Shown here: piece by piece, positions 1 through 8,715 of the stretch
How positions within the stretch are numbered: the stretch's first letter is position 1
Layout of the letters: every line of letters begins with the position of its first letter
Assembly: GCA_963749535.1 (NCBI GenBank)
Contig: CAVVNF010000026.1
Coordinates: 124,001-188,000 of the forward strand
DNA: 64,000 bases
Direction of reading: 5' to 3'
From: Chersky-299 sp963749535
GTDB taxonomy: Bacteria > Actinomycetota > Thermoleophilia > RBG-16-64-13
Translations under genes and position numbers: made by a program
Notes under the pieces: generated by a model
Told to the model about the DNA's origin: nothing
Database searches by the model: none
What the model saw: the letters and a program-made list of their open reading frames with translations, nothing else

Positions 1-1
1 G

Positions 2-640
2 CGCTTTTCGCTGCAAATGGCAGCGAGCATGATCACCGCGCTGGACCTAAAAGACAATTACACCGCGCAACACTCCGCCGCCGTTGCCCAGTACTCGCTC
101 GACATCGCGCGAGCTCTCAAGCTAAGCGATCGCGATTGCAACCTTGCCCATCTCGCCGGCTTGCTCCACGACCTCGGCAAGATCAGCGTTCCTGACGACG
201 TTCTGAATGCCACTGGCAAACTCGATGCAAGCGAGTGGGCTCTCATCGAGACTCACTGTCAAGCGGGCCAGAAGATACTCGGCAACATGACGGAGTTCGA
301 CGAACTCTCCCAGATCGTTCTTCATCACCACGAGCGTTTCGACGGGAAGGGGTACCCGCTGGGCGTCTCCGGCGAGGCGATCCCGCTCATAAGTCGCATC
401 GTGTGCGTGGCGGACAGCTACTCGGCTATGGTCTCCGACCGTCCGTATAGGGCTCGCTTGTCGACAGAGTTCGCGAAGTCAGAGGTGGCCAAGATGCGAG
501 GTACCCAGTTCGATCCGGAGATCGGGACAGCCTTCGTGAAGGTGCTTGAAGAGCATGACGAGCGATATCGCCGTGCGGAGCTCGATGATTTCCGCGTCCA
601 ATTCCAGAAAGTCAAGTTCCTTCGCGAACTAGCTGCCTGA
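2..640 (+). CDS. HD-GYP domain cyclic-di-GMP phosphodiesterase, 5' truncated
   Basis: The reading frame is open to the left window edge, so the ATG at 17 is probably internal and the N-terminal sensory part lies outside. Counting from that ATG, the metal-binding HDLGK is at about residues 51-55 and the GYP signature HHERFDGKGYP at about 104-114. These are the hallmarks of HD-GYP proteins, which hydrolyse cyclic-di-GMP. A conserved DRPYR segment follows, as is usual in the family. What signal it senses cannot be told from this fragment. The family call is firm; activity is inferred from the intact motifs. Confidence 0.9.
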   Translation, partial: RFSLQMAASMITALDLKDNYTAQHSAAVAQYSLDIARALKLSDRDCNLAHLAGLLHDLGKISVPDDVLNATGKLDASEWALIETHCQAGQKILGNMTEFDELSQIVLHHHERFDGKGYPLGVSGEAIPLISRIVCVADSYSAMVSDRPYRARLSTEFAKSEVAKMRGTQFDPEIGTAFVKVLEEHDERYRRAELDDFRVQFQKVKFLRELAA

Positions 641-769
641 TCACTGGGTCCGGCGAGCGACCCTGAGCTCTGCGCTTCTGGCCGCGCCGATCAATCTGGT
701 TGCTCGTCGAGGATATGATGGCGACTACCCGAATGTTCTCATGTTAGGCTTGAGCCGCGCTCACGTCCG

Positions 770-2053
770 GTGGCGCTTATCTGGGAGGGACGCACGCCAG
801 CTAGGGAAATCATGCAGAGCCGCCTGCTCGGCCGAATACTGACCGCCCAGGGGCTTTCCAGCCTGGGTACATCCATATCGACCGTGGCCATTGCGTTCAT
901 GGTTTATAAGATCACCGGGTCTGTGCTCCAGATGGGTGGCATCCTCGCGGTCTCGACGTTTCCTCTGATTGTAATGAGCTTCGTCGGTGGAGCGTTCGTC
1001 GATCGCTTCAGCGGGCGCAATCTCATGGTCGCTGCCGATCTGGCCCGCGCGGTGCTCATCTTGTTGATGCCTTTTGTGGCCCGGCACTCCACCGTGGACA
1101 TATATCTGGTCGCCGGCCTGATAGGGGTGTTCTCGGCGGTCTTCAACCCCAGCCAGGTCAAAGTGATCGGCGAACTCATCGCGCGAGACCGTTTGGTACA
1201 AGCCAATTCCTACCTTAGTGTCTCCCAAAATGGGGCTGAGCTTATCGGGTATCTCGCGGGCGCGACCTTGGTGACTCTAGTTGGCTATACATTGAGTTTC
1301 GCCATAGACGCAGTCAGCTACCTGCTGTCGGCTCTCCTCCTGGTCGGCTTGCCGCGGGTCGTGCCGCGTTTGCAGCGGAGCACCGGACTTGGGACTCTCA
1401 TTGCCGAGTCACCGGCAGTGCTCGCCCATCTGTGGAGGGACCGTCGTCTGAGGACGAATCTTCTCTTAGCGGTGTTCCCTGCGGCCGTGATCATGATGAA
1501 TGTACCCAACGGCTACTTCCTTGCCTTGGCAGCTTTCAAAGGGTACCCAGGGCCGGGCTTAGGCGCTCTGGAGGTGATCACAGCCTCCGGCTTCATCGTC
1601 GGTGGGCTAGTGGTGAGCCGCCTGAAACTCGGCGGCGACAAGAACCGATACGTTGCTGTATCGCTGCTGTGGATGGCGATCTGTCTGCTCGGGGTCAGCC
1701 TGACTCACTATTTCTGGCTACAGGTGGGGCTCATCGGATTGGGAGCGCTTGGCAACGCCGGCCTTCTCGTGTCCTCGATCACGATGTTCCAGGAGTTGGG
1801 CCAAAGAGCGGACAAGGGTCGCCTCATCGCTGTGAGGGCTGGTTTCGGCCAGATGGGTGCCGCGGGCGGCTTTCTTCTGGGAGGGGCCTTGGGCTCGATC
1901 ATTGGGATACCGCGAGTCTTCATGCTGATCGGCGTTCTCAGCATAGGTCTGACCTGTCTCATCTACATACCGTATGCTGTCAGAGTCCGCCGAGCACTCG
2001 CGGACGTAGTGGAACTAGGGGCTATAGAGGTCCCAGGCTTGGAGGAGGACTAG
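770..2053 (+). CDS. Major facilitator superfamily transporter
   Basis: A 427-residue integral membrane protein with about 12 hydrophobic segments and the cytoplasmic-loop pattern of MFS_3/enterobactin-exporter-like transporters (GGAFVDRFSGRNLM after the second segment). The GTG at 770 is the longest start; the ATG at 812, giving MQSRLLGRIL, is a plausible alternative because MFS proteins usually begin close to the first helix. The substrate is not evident. The stop codon overlaps by one base the start of the next gene, so the two are probably co-transcribed and translationally coupled. Confidence 0.8.
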   Translation: MALIWEGRTPAREIMQSRLLGRILTAQGLSSLGTSISTVAIAFMVYKITGSVLQMGGILAVSTFPLIVMSFVGGAFVDRFSGRNLMVAADLARAVLILLMPFVARHSTVDIYLVAGLIGVFSAVFNPSQVKVIGELIARDRLVQANSYLSVSQNGAELIGYLAGATLVTLVGYTLSFAIDAVSYLLSALLLVGLPRVVPRLQRSTGLGTLIAESPAVLAHLWRDRRLRTNLLLAVFPAAVIMMNVPNGYFLALAAFKGYPGPGLGALEVITASGFIVGGLVVSRLKLGGDKNRYVAVSLLWMAICLLGVSLTHYFWLQVGLIGLGALGNAGLLVSSITMFQELGQRADKGRLIAVRAGFGQMGAAGGFLLGGALGSIIGIPRVFMLIGVLSIGLTCLIYIPYAVRVRRALADVVELGAIEVPGLEED

Positions 2054-2853
2054 TGGAGCCGACACGCGTGGGCGGGACCGCCCTCAAGAATGGGCTAGTG
2101 CTTCAGACGGAGCGGTTCTGGGCTGCAGCGGTCAGGGATCGAGACGGAATGACCCGGGTCGCCTCCGGTCGCAGACGTAGCCTCGTGGGGTCTGCCACAG
2201 CGCGTGTGCCTGTACTCGGCGGCCTGGCCAGGTTTGGCGAGGGCCTTTTCACACTGGCCCAGGTGCGAGCGCGGCTGGGGTCCGGGGTGCTACCGCTCGA
2301 GGCCACCCGCATCGCCGCCGCCCTGGCGGGCTCGCTCGTCGCCACGTCCGTGGTGCGAGCGGTCGCTCCGAAGTCAGCTTTCGTGCAGGAGGCCGGCACA
2401 GCCCTTGCGGCGTTCGTTCCCGCGATCCTAGTGCTCAAGGATTCTCCGATAGCTGCCTACCACGGTGCCGAGCATAGACTTATCGGGGGCCGTGAGGCCA
2501 ACCCCGAAGACCCCCTGCGAGGAGAAGCGCCCAAGGAGCACGACCGTTGCGGATCCAACCTACTCGGACCTTATCTGACGGCCACCGTCGTCACGAACTG
2601 GGCTGCGCGTCGCGCGCTCGGCGGTCACACTGCTGCGGGCTCCGCGGTCGCGGGTGTCGTGAGTCTTGGCACTGCGCTGGAGGCTCTGCGTTGGGCGAAC
2701 AGGCACAAAGGTTCTCCTGTCTCACGGATGCTCATGGCCCCCGGGCGCTTCGTCCAACGCCATATCACGACAGTCGAACCGACTGCCGCTCAAATGGAAG
2801 TGGGGCAGCAGGCGATGGGAGAGTTGCTGCGGCTTGAGGCGTCCGTTTCTTGA
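2053..2853 (+). CDS. YqhQ-like DUF1385 membrane protein
   Basis: A 266-residue protein with the DUF1385 signatures YHGAEHR and a downstream HDRCGSNLLGPYL segment, matching the conserved His/Glu/Cys pattern of the YqhQ family, described as predicted metal-dependent enzymes of unknown role. Hydrophobic stretches flank the motif. The GTG at 2053 was chosen because GGAGGAGG lies just upstream (2041-2048) and the codon overlaps the stop of the MFS gene (TAGTG). The same frame is open far upstream, but that part is a shadow of the transporter gene. Function is unknown; family assignment rests on the motifs. Confidence 0.75.
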   Translation: MEPTRVGGTALKNGLVLQTERFWAAAVRDRDGMTRVASGRRRSLVGSATARVPVLGGLARFGEGLFTLAQVRARLGSGVLPLEATRIAAALAGSLVATSVVRAVAPKSAFVQEAGTALAAFVPAILVLKDSPIAAYHGAEHRLIGGREANPEDPLRGEAPKEHDRCGSNLLGPYLTATVVTNWAARRALGGHTAAGSAVAGVVSLGTALEALRWANRHKGSPVSRMLMAPGRFVQRHITTVEPTAAQMEVGQQAMGELLRLEASVS

Positions 2854-2975
2854 TCGGGGAAGCACGTTCCTGGCTGCGTGGTTGACCTGTCGTGTGCCGA
2901 CGGACTTCCCGCCCACATGTTGCTTGCGGTCCATCTTGGTACCGCGGAGTGGGGCAGCTGTCCGCCGACCTGAGC

Positions 2976-3476
2976 CTAGGTCGAGTCGCCCTGTTGGATC
3001 TTGCGGAAGGCGAGGCCTATCACTTCCCAAGCGCGTTCGAGAGACTGAGGGACTACGCGGACGTCGGCCAGTACCGGCATGAAGTTCGTGTCACCTGCCC
3101 AGCGGGGCACTACATGCAAGTGTAGATGGTCTTTGATCCCCGCTCCTGCCGCGGCCCCAAGGTTAAAGCCCATATTGAACCCATCAGGGCCCATCGCCAG
3201 CTTCAGAGCCCGAGTGGCATCCTGGCAGAGCTCCATCATCTCCACAAGGGTCTCCAGGGGTAACTCGTCCAGTTCCGAAAGGTGTGCGTATGGAGCGATC
3301 ATTAGATGGCCGTTGTTATATGGGAACGCATTGAGTAGCACGAAGGAATGGACACCGCGCCGGAGGATGTGATTCGCGCGGTCGTTTTCCTCCAGAGGTT
3401 TGTCACAGAAGATGCACCCGCCAGATTTTTCCCCTGCGATGTACTCCAACCGCCAGGGAGCCCAAAGTCTTTCCAC
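2976..3476 (-). CDS. HIT family nucleotide hydrolase/phosphorylase
   Basis: A 166-residue histidine-triad protein. The catalytic HLHLHVVPRW motif fits H-x-H-x-H-x-x, and an N-terminal CIFC pair suggests the zinc-binding variant related to Ap4A phosphorylase-like HIT proteins. The length fits that subgroup. Start is GTG 3476, preceded by AAGGAG at a good distance. It is the last gene of a minus-strand operon: the zinc-ribbon protein at 3965-5086, then the PPC-domain protein at 3503-3928, then this gene after a 26-base gap. The physiological substrate is not predictable. Confidence 0.9.
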   Translation of the reverse strand: MERLWAPWRLEYIAGEKSGGCIFCDKPLEENDRANHILRRGVHSFVLLNAFPYNNGHLMIAPYAHLSELDELPLETLVEMMELCQDATRALKLAMGPDGFNMGFNLGAAAGAGIKDHLHLHVVPRWAGDTNFMPVLADVRVVPQSLERAWEVIGLAFRKIQQGDST

Positions 3477-3502
3477 TAGCTCTCCTTAGGCCGCCATTCC
3501 CG

Positions 3503-3928
3503 CTACCGCCAGAGTGAGAGCCCGGTGGCGGGGTCGGGCACGCGGCTCACAACGGCTCCCGAGAGGGTCTGAAGCATGATCTCCATGTTGAAGACGAGCG
3601 TGTCGTAGGCCAGGTGGCCACCCCAGCACTTGCCTTCCTCATCGGAGAGGGTGACATGCACATGCACCATCGGCTGCCCGTTGAGAAGCGACACGTTGCC
3701 CACGAGGTTCACCACCTCGAGATGTTGTTCCAGTTGCAGATCGTCCCACTCGTGGTCTACTTGATCGTAGTATCGGAGGGTGGCTCGAGACACGGCGCCC
3801 ATACCCGACAGCCAGGCCAGATTGATCCCGGCGTCCCGGACGTATTTCTCGAGTTCCTTAAGCAGGTCACTCTCTGCCGCCGGACGCAGGATGTGCACGG
3901 GACCGGCTGTCGCTTCGGCTTTGTACAT
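3503..3928 (-). CDS. PPC (DUF296) domain DNA-binding-type protein
   Basis: A 141-residue single-domain protein matching the plants-and-prokaryotes-conserved domain. It has the three-His cluster MVHVHVTLSD and the GGHL motif followed by NMEIML, the metal-binding and trimer core of the family. Bacterial members are small trimers of poorly known function, and plant AHL proteins carry the domain next to AT-hooks; no AT-hook is seen here. The gene lies in a tight operon with a HIT protein downstream and an uncharacterised zinc-ribbon protein upstream. ATG start at 3928 with a weak GGGAG site. Confidence 0.85.
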   Translation of the reverse strand: MYKAEATAGPVHILRPAAESDLLKELEKYVRDAGINLAWLSGMGAVSRATLRYYDQVDHEWDDLQLEQHLEVVNLVGNVSLLNGQPMVHVHVTLSDEEGKCWGGHLAYDTLVFNMEIMLQTLSGAVVSRVPDPATGLSLWR

Positions 3929-3964
3929 GTTGACGCTCCCGTCGCTCTCTAATGCTCGGTCCGC

Positions 3965-5086
3965 TCAGTCGTCCCACTTGAACTCGGGCGAGGTGTGTTG
4001 GTCCCAGATCTCTTCTGTGGCGTCCTCGAGAGCCTGTTCCTCCTCCGGCGTCATGTCGGTGATGAGCGCAGAGGGGTCGCTCAATAGTGCCACCTCGAGC
4101 TCAGAGGCATCGATTCTGCCGTCCTCGTCGACGATGGTGTTCGACTCCTTGAAGTGACTTGCCAATTCGGCGAGGTCCATCCCCTCTCTGAAGAGGCTGA
4201 CCCTCTGTTCCTGGGGTAGGTCGCGCGCAAGATCCACAACAAATTGGTACCAGACAATATCCCAGGCTACCGTCACAAAGACGCGGATCCCGTGGCCGGC
4301 GATCCTGGATAGGTTCGCGCGTGGCTTGCCCAAACTCCGCCTCACCCCGCGGATCTTGTCCACGAAGGCGCTGTCGTTGAAGTAGCGCTGGGTAAGCTGA
4401 ACAGCCTCCAAGGTGAAGCCGTGGGGGGTCTCTTCAGGAGCTGGCGGAGGTACTGGCGCGGGCCCCGTCGAGACTGCGGCGGTCGGTGGAGGCGGACCCG
4501 CGGGGGCAGCCGACAGTGGGGCTGCCGGCGCCACAACCGCTGAGGGCTGTTCTTGGTCGGCTTCACCGGACACCGGCTGGGCGACTGCCGCCGGGGGCGC
4601 GCTACTGACCATCAGTCCTTCGGTGTCCTGCAGCCGCTTGCGTGTTTGCTCAAGCTCGCGTTCCAAGGTGTGGAGCCTATTCTCGAGCCTGCCCGTCTCG
4701 TCGGACGAATGGACCAGCACTTCGGCAGCGAAGCGCTCCAACGAAGACGCCAGCCTCTCGAGTGCCGACTGTACGTCCTTTTGGAGTGCGATGAGGTCGG
4801 TCACCGGCATCAGGAGCTCTTCCGTCAAGTCCCTGCCAACTACTTCACCTGGCGACTTAACGCGGCTTCTGCCAGCTTCTGGGAAAGCCCCTTGGTTTGC
4901 GTGCGTGCGGGAAGCGGGCTCGCTGTTGTCCGCGGGAGCGGTTCCCTGGGCGCCCGCTGCGCATTCGCGGCAGATGCAGACCTGGCGGCCGTCCGCGAAC
5001 TCCTTGATCACGAGCTCATCGATGAGGTCCGCGCCGCAGATCTCGCAGCGACCCTCGACCGCAGACGAGTCTTTCGGGAAAGCCAT
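3965..5086 (-). CDS. Uncharacterised zinc-ribbon/coiled-coil protein
   Basis: 373 residues, not recognised as a named family. Visible parts in order: an N-terminal CEIC...CREC zinc-ribbon-like pair (residues about 17-40); a Ser/Thr/Pro-rich stretch; a heptad-like coiled coil with many Leu/Glu/Arg (about 90-155); an Ala/Pro-rich low-complexity linker (about 160-225); and a globular C-terminal domain that contains the aromatic segment VAWDIVWYQFVVDLARDL and ends in a very acidic tail. Start ATG 5086 has AGGAGG upstream. It heads the operon with the PPC and HIT genes. The layout suggests a scaffold or adaptor, but no function is claimed. Confidence 0.7.
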   Translation of the reverse strand: MAFPKDSSAVEGRCEICGADLIDELVIKEFADGRQVCICRECAAGAQGTAPADNSEPASRTHANQGAFPEAGRSRVKSPGEVVGRDLTEELLMPVTDLIALQKDVQSALERLASSLERFAAEVLVHSSDETGRLENRLHTLERELEQTRKRLQDTEGLMVSSAPPAAVAQPVSGEADQEQPSAVVAPAAPLSAAPAGPPPPTAAVSTGPAPVPPPAPEETPHGFTLEAVQLTQRYFNDSAFVDKIRGVRRSLGKPRANLSRIAGHGIRVFVTVAWDIVWYQFVVDLARDLPQEQRVSLFREGMDLAELASHFKESNTIVDEDGRIDASELEVALLSDPSALITDMTPEEEQALEDATEEIWDQHTSPEFKWDD

Positions 5087-5325
5087 GATTCATGCCTCCT
5101 GCCCAAACACGTGCGCACAAGCAGGTCCGGGAATGCGGAATGATGGTTGCAATTCAGTATAGCAGCCAGCCATCCCGCCTCGCTCTCACGGTCTGACTCG
5201 GGTCCGGTGTTGGTTCGACTCAGGCCTCTGTCGGGTCCTCGACACGGGGCAGCATGCTAGACTTTTTTCGTATCCTGCTTCTGCCATCGACGCGCTCGGC
5301 AATTTGCCCGAAAGGTCGGAGAGGG

Positions 5326-5556
5326 ATGATCGACGTGCGGCTTTTCGCTAACCTTACGGCTGGCGCGGACCACGATCGGACCGAGCTCCAAGTGATCGCG
5401 CGCCCGGGTCTCACCGTGAGAGGCGTCGCTGAGCAGGAAGAGATAAGGCTCGCGGACATCCAGATGATCCTGGTCAACGGAAGGCGGGCGAACATCGACA
5501 CTCCCTTGGCTGACGGCGACCGGCTAGGGCTGTTCCCGGCGGTCGGCGGTGGCTGA
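5326..5556 (+). CDS. MoaD/ThiS-like beta-grasp sulfur-carrier protein
   Basis: A 76-residue protein starting MIDVRLFANL and ending in PAVGGG. The length, beta-grasp pattern (LVNG...DGDRLGLFP) and terminal Gly-Gly match ThiS/MoaD/Urm1-type sulfur carriers, whose C-terminal glycine is adenylated and thiocarboxylated. The ATG at 5326 was chosen over the one at 5254 because GGAGAGGG precedes it and the fold begins there. No moaE, thiG or activating-enzyme gene is nearby. It overlaps the macro-domain gene by 8 bases, so the two are probably coupled. Confidence 0.8.
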   Translation: MIDVRLFANLTAGADHDRTELQVIARPGLTVRGVAEQEEIRLADIQMILVNGRRANIDTPLADGDRLGLFPAVGGG

Positions 5557-6121
5557 CCCCACGCTTGCACGTGAGGTTTGGTTCGCCGGCGTCCACGTCA
5601 CCCTGGTCGAGGGTGACATCACCGCCCAGGAGGTGGACGGCATAGTGAACGCGGCCAACTCGGGACTTGTGGGCGGAGGCGGCGTGGACGGCGCGATCCA
5701 CCGAGCAGGCGGCGCCATCATCCTTGAAGAGGGCAAGCGGATCATCCGGCTGCGTAGCCCTCTCGCCGCGGGAGACGCTGTGTCGACGAGCGCTGGACGC
5801 CTGCCGGCCAGGCGAGTGATCCACGCGGTGGGACCGGTGTGGCGCGGCGGTGGCCGAGGCGAAGAGTCGGCTCTTGCCAGGGCATACTCTTCGAGTCTCC
5901 AGGTGGCCCGGGAGGAGGGACTGGGAAGCGTGGCCTTCCCATCGATCTCCACGGGAGCCTACGGCTATCCGGTCGACCAAGCCGCCCGCGTTGCCTTGAA
6001 TGCGGTTAGACGGTCGCTCGAGAGCGGCCGGGGTTCTTTGTCGGAAGTGCGTTTTGTCCTCTTCGACCCCGCTACGTCGGCGGCTTACCTGGCCGCGTTC
6101 CAGGAGACTTTCGAAGAGTAG
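5549..6121 (+). CDS. Macro domain ADP-ribose-binding/hydrolase protein
   Basis: A 190-residue single macro domain. Motifs: VEGDIT, NAANSGLVGGGGVDGAIH (ADP-ribose diphosphate-binding and catalytic loop) and ISTGAYGYP (second phosphate loop). Proteins of this type bind ADP-ribose and often deacetylate O-acetyl-ADP-ribose or remove ADP-ribose from proteins. GTG start at 5549 overlaps the 3' end of the MoaD-like gene. All expected loop residues appear intact. Its biological target is unknown. Confidence 0.92.
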   Translation: MADPTLAREVWFAGVHVTLVEGDITAQEVDGIVNAANSGLVGGGGVDGAIHRAGGAIILEEGKRIIRLRSPLAAGDAVSTSAGRLPARRVIHAVGPVWRGGGRGEESALARAYSSSLQVAREEGLGSVAFPSISTGAYGYPVDQAARVALNAVRRSLESGRGSLSEVRFVLFDPATSAAYLAAFQETFEE

Positions 6122-6159
6122 CGGCCGCTCTTGCTCGAATGCGACTATGCCACCTCTGG

Positions 6160-6687
6160 CTAGGGCTTGGTCTTGCAGGTGAAAGCTTGGATCCGCACCG
6201 CATGTACCCAGGTCCGCGCGAGTGTTCGGTCCTCAACTCGGACCTCTGCACCAGCCGCTTCGTACTTCTCAACGATGAGACGAAGCGCGCGCGTGGCGTC
6301 CGAGGGCACGGTCAAACGCCGTGCTTCTCCGAAGATGAGGATCGATCGGTAATGAAACGTGTCCTGGCATGCGCTTTTCCCACGGACGAACGCCGTCCCG
6401 GCGGTGACAGCAATGCAGACCCTGGGGTCGCGCTCTAGCGCCTGAGACTTCTTCCCCGGTCCGCCATGGAAGAGGATCTCGCCGCCGGCGTACGTGAAAC
6501 TGACGGGCACTACATACGGCCCATCCTGGTCGACCATCCCTACGTATGCCACTGGAGCTGTGAGCAGCACTCGCTCGGCCCATTCCGGCAGTTGGGGACT
6601 ATCGGCGTGCGGAACACGCCCGGGTGGGGGAGTCTCGCTGCTGTCTTCCGTGTGCGCCAAAGCCGTCCTCCGCCTAAGAGGGGTCAC
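6160..6687 (-). CDS. Pyridoxamine 5'-phosphate oxidase-family flavin-binding protein
   Basis: About 166-175 residues with the split-barrel FMN-binding pattern of the PNPOx-like/nitroimidazole-resistance group: VAYVGMVDQDGPYVVPVSF, then ILFHGGPGKKSQALERDPRVC, then a YRSILIFGEA strand. Members bind FMN or other flavins/F420; true PNPase activity is not implied. The GTG at 6687 has no ribosome site, whereas a TTG at 6660 is preceded by GGCGGAGG and is the more likely start. Convergent with the macro-domain gene and divergent from the phosphoglycerate mutase gene. Confidence 0.8.
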   Translation of the reverse strand: MTPLRRRTALAHTEDSSETPPPGRVPHADSPQLPEWAERVLLTAPVAYVGMVDQDGPYVVPVSFTYAGGEILFHGGPGKKSQALERDPRVCIAVTAGTAFVRGKSACQDTFHYRSILIFGEARRLTVPSDATRALRLIVEKYEAAGAEVRVEDRTLARTWVHAVRIQAFTCKTKP

Positions 6688-6811
6688 GCCTGGTGCTGAG
6701 GTGCAACATTAGCGCATATAATGGGCCGGCGAGAGACCTGGCCTTGGCGACCTGGTGCGTGTGGCACATGTCGCTCGGGCTTAGGCCACACGGCCACGAT
6801 TCGGAGGAGCG

Positions 6812-7999
6812 GTGAAGTATCTCATTCTCATCATCGACGGCGCGTCGGGCTGGCCGGCGCCGGCTTTGGACGGATGGACCTCTCTCGAGGCCGCTCATAT
6901 CCCGAACCTGGATCGCTTGGCTCGCGAGGGTGTGGTGGGCTTGGCGCACAACGTACCCGAAGGGATGGAAGCATCCAGCGCCGTTGCATGCTTGAGCGTG
7001 ATGGGCTTCGACCCAGTCGCCTACTACGCCGGCCGCGGGCCGGTAGAAGCGATGGCTATGGGCGTCGATCTCGAGCCGGGACAAGTCGCGATGCGCTGCA
7101 ACCTTGTCACGATCCAGGACGGGCTCATGAAGAGCTACGCGGCCGGACACATCACGTCCGCGGAATCTCGCGAGCTGGTCGAGGCTCTTCAGGCACGATT
7201 GGGCGACGAGCGGATACGTTTCCATCCGGGGGTGGGATTCCGTCACATCGTCACGGTGCGCGATGGCGGCGATCTGCTGGCGACCGAGTTCACGGCCCCC
7301 CATGACATTACGGGCCGGCCTGTCGCAGGCGAGCTGCCCAGGGGGAGGGGGGCGAGTGTCGCCCAAGCGATCATGAACGATTCGGCGGAGATCCTCGCCG
7401 ATCACCCGGTGAATCGAGCACGGGTGGCGCGAGGAGAACTGCCCGCCACTCAGGTATGGCTCTTCTGGCCGGGAGAGCGTCCCGGAGCGATGCCCTCCTT
7501 CTCGGAACTGTACGGCGTCTCCGCGGCCATGAGCTCGGCTGTGGATCTACTGCGCGGTCTGGCGAAGCAGGCCCGCGTGGACTTCCTTGATATTTCCGGT
7601 GTCACCGACGGGAACGACAATGACTACCAGGCCCAAATGACCGGTTGCATCGAGGCTTTGGGCACTCACGACGCGGTCTTCGTTCACGTTGAGGCTCCCG
7701 ATGAAGCCTCACACGTGGGTGATGCGGCTGCCAAGGTGCAGGCTATCGAGCAGGTCGACGCGTTGATGGTGCCGCAGGCCATCGCTCGTAAGGACCTGTG
7801 CCTGTTGGCGATGCCGGATCACCCTACACCACTCGCGGTGATGACACACGTGGCGGAGCCGGTGCCGTTCATCCTCTGGGGCGCGGGCTTCAAGCCGAAT
7901 GGGGCGCACGCGTACACCGAGGCGGAGGCCCGAGCAATGGGACTCGTCATTGCTCCGGGCCATCTGTTGATGCGGCGTCTACTGAGCCGGCCCTGCTAG
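6812..7999 (+). CDS. apgM: 2,3-bisphosphoglycerate-independent phosphoglycerate mutase, archaeal type
   Basis: 395 residues of the alkaline-phosphatase superfamily, ApgM subtype. It opens with LILIIDGASG (metal-binding Asp), followed by SSAVACLSVMGFDP around the phospho-Ser region, a GRGPVEAMAMG segment, and late metal-ligand motifs HVEAPDEASHVGD and MPDHPTPL. It interconverts 3- and 2-phosphoglycerate in glycolysis/gluconeogenesis. GTG start at 6812 with GGAGGAG upstream. ApgM occurs in archaea and various bacteria. The call is strong. Confidence 0.92.
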   Translation: MKYLILIIDGASGWPAPALDGWTSLEAAHIPNLDRLAREGVVGLAHNVPEGMEASSAVACLSVMGFDPVAYYAGRGPVEAMAMGVDLEPGQVAMRCNLVTIQDGLMKSYAAGHITSAESRELVEALQARLGDERIRFHPGVGFRHIVTVRDGGDLLATEFTAPHDITGRPVAGELPRGRGASVAQAIMNDSAEILADHPVNRARVARGELPATQVWLFWPGERPGAMPSFSELYGVSAAMSSAVDLLRGLAKQARVDFLDISGVTDGNDNDYQAQMTGCIEALGTHDAVFVHVEAPDEASHVGDAAAKVQAIEQVDALMVPQAIARKDLCLLAMPDHPTPLAVMTHVAEPVPFILWGAGFKPNGAHAYTEAEARAMGLVIAPGHLLMRRLLSRPC

Positions 8000-8044
8000 T
8001 GCGTCGGTCCTGAGAGTCTCGGTCCGAACAATCAGTCAGCCCTG

Positions 8045-8209
8045 CTAGTCGGGCATCTTCTCGAATTCGTCTTTGCTCGCACCACAGTCCGGGCATTCCC
8101 AGTCATCGGGAAGATCTTCGAAGGCCGTGCCGGGTGCGATCTGCTGGGTCGGATCACCCGCGGCCGGATCGTAGATGTAGCCACAAAGAAGGCATTGCCA
8201 CCTTTCCAC
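8045..8209 (-). CDS. Rubredoxin
   Basis: A 54-residue electron carrier with the two iron-binding knuckles CLLCGYIYDP and CPDCGASKDEFE, plus the conserved DLPDDWECP segment. The longer frame starts at ATG 8227, but its first codons cover an AAGGAG sequence placed ideally for GTG 8209, which gives the usual rubredoxin opening (Met-Glu-Arg-Trp-x-Cys). The shorter start is therefore preferred. Rubredoxins pass single electrons to oxidoreductases, often in anaerobes with oxygen-defence enzymes. It stands alone, divergent from the pyrophosphatase gene. Confidence 0.95.
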   Translation of the reverse strand: MERWQCLLCGYIYDPAAGDPTQQIAPGTAFEDLPDDWECPDCGASKDEFEKMPD

Positions 8210-8384
8210 GGTTTCTCCTTTCGTCATCGGTTCGTGTAGGCATGATATCGGCCTCGACGGTCAAGCGCCAAGCCGCTGGCACGGCATGTTGCCCGCGTGA
8301 CCCCAGCGCCGGGCCGCACTGGAAGCGGCGGACGATGAAGTAGACGCGCGAAGGTTGATGCCCGGACCGCGGCCTTTGGACTTC

Positions 8385-8414
8385 TTGACTTGATAGCGGG
8401 GCGTTCTGTAGCAT
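8385..8414 (+). promoter_or_regulatory. Candidate sigma70-type promoter of hppA
   Basis: TTGACT at 8385-8390 and TAGCAT at 8409-8414 are separated by 18 bases, a fair match to the housekeeping consensus. It would give a leader of roughly 295 nucleotides before hppA. Confidence 0.45.
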
Positions 8415-8715
8415 GAGGCGTTGGATTGAGCCTGGTCGAACGCGCTGCCGGGCAAGCCGAAAGCAGTGCTGTCTGCGCCCCGGGGAGGGGCTGGTGACGT
8501 TCTTGGAGCGTCGTTGGAAGGATTCCGATTTCTCCCTGCGGTCGTACTGGGGATGATTGGTCGTGCCTTAGGCCGGCCGGCCACTCCTGAGAGGCGAGTA
8601 CGCGTGCCTTCGGGTGGGTTCGGTCCGCTCCGAGCTCCTGGTCGTAGGTCGGGCCAGAGAGGGTGGGGGAGTGAGAATCACTACTGGTATGAGGAGCAAG
8701 AAGGAGGCTCGCTGA
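8415..8715 (+). other. Long hppA leader without a supported gene
   Basis: About 300 bases between the candidate promoter and hppA. It holds a GGCCGGCCGGCC self-complementary run near 8572 and other GC-rich stems, and an AAGAAGGAGG ribosome site near 8698. I see no riboswitch class I can name. A small open frame (8466-8726) has no coding signature. Confidence 0.4.
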
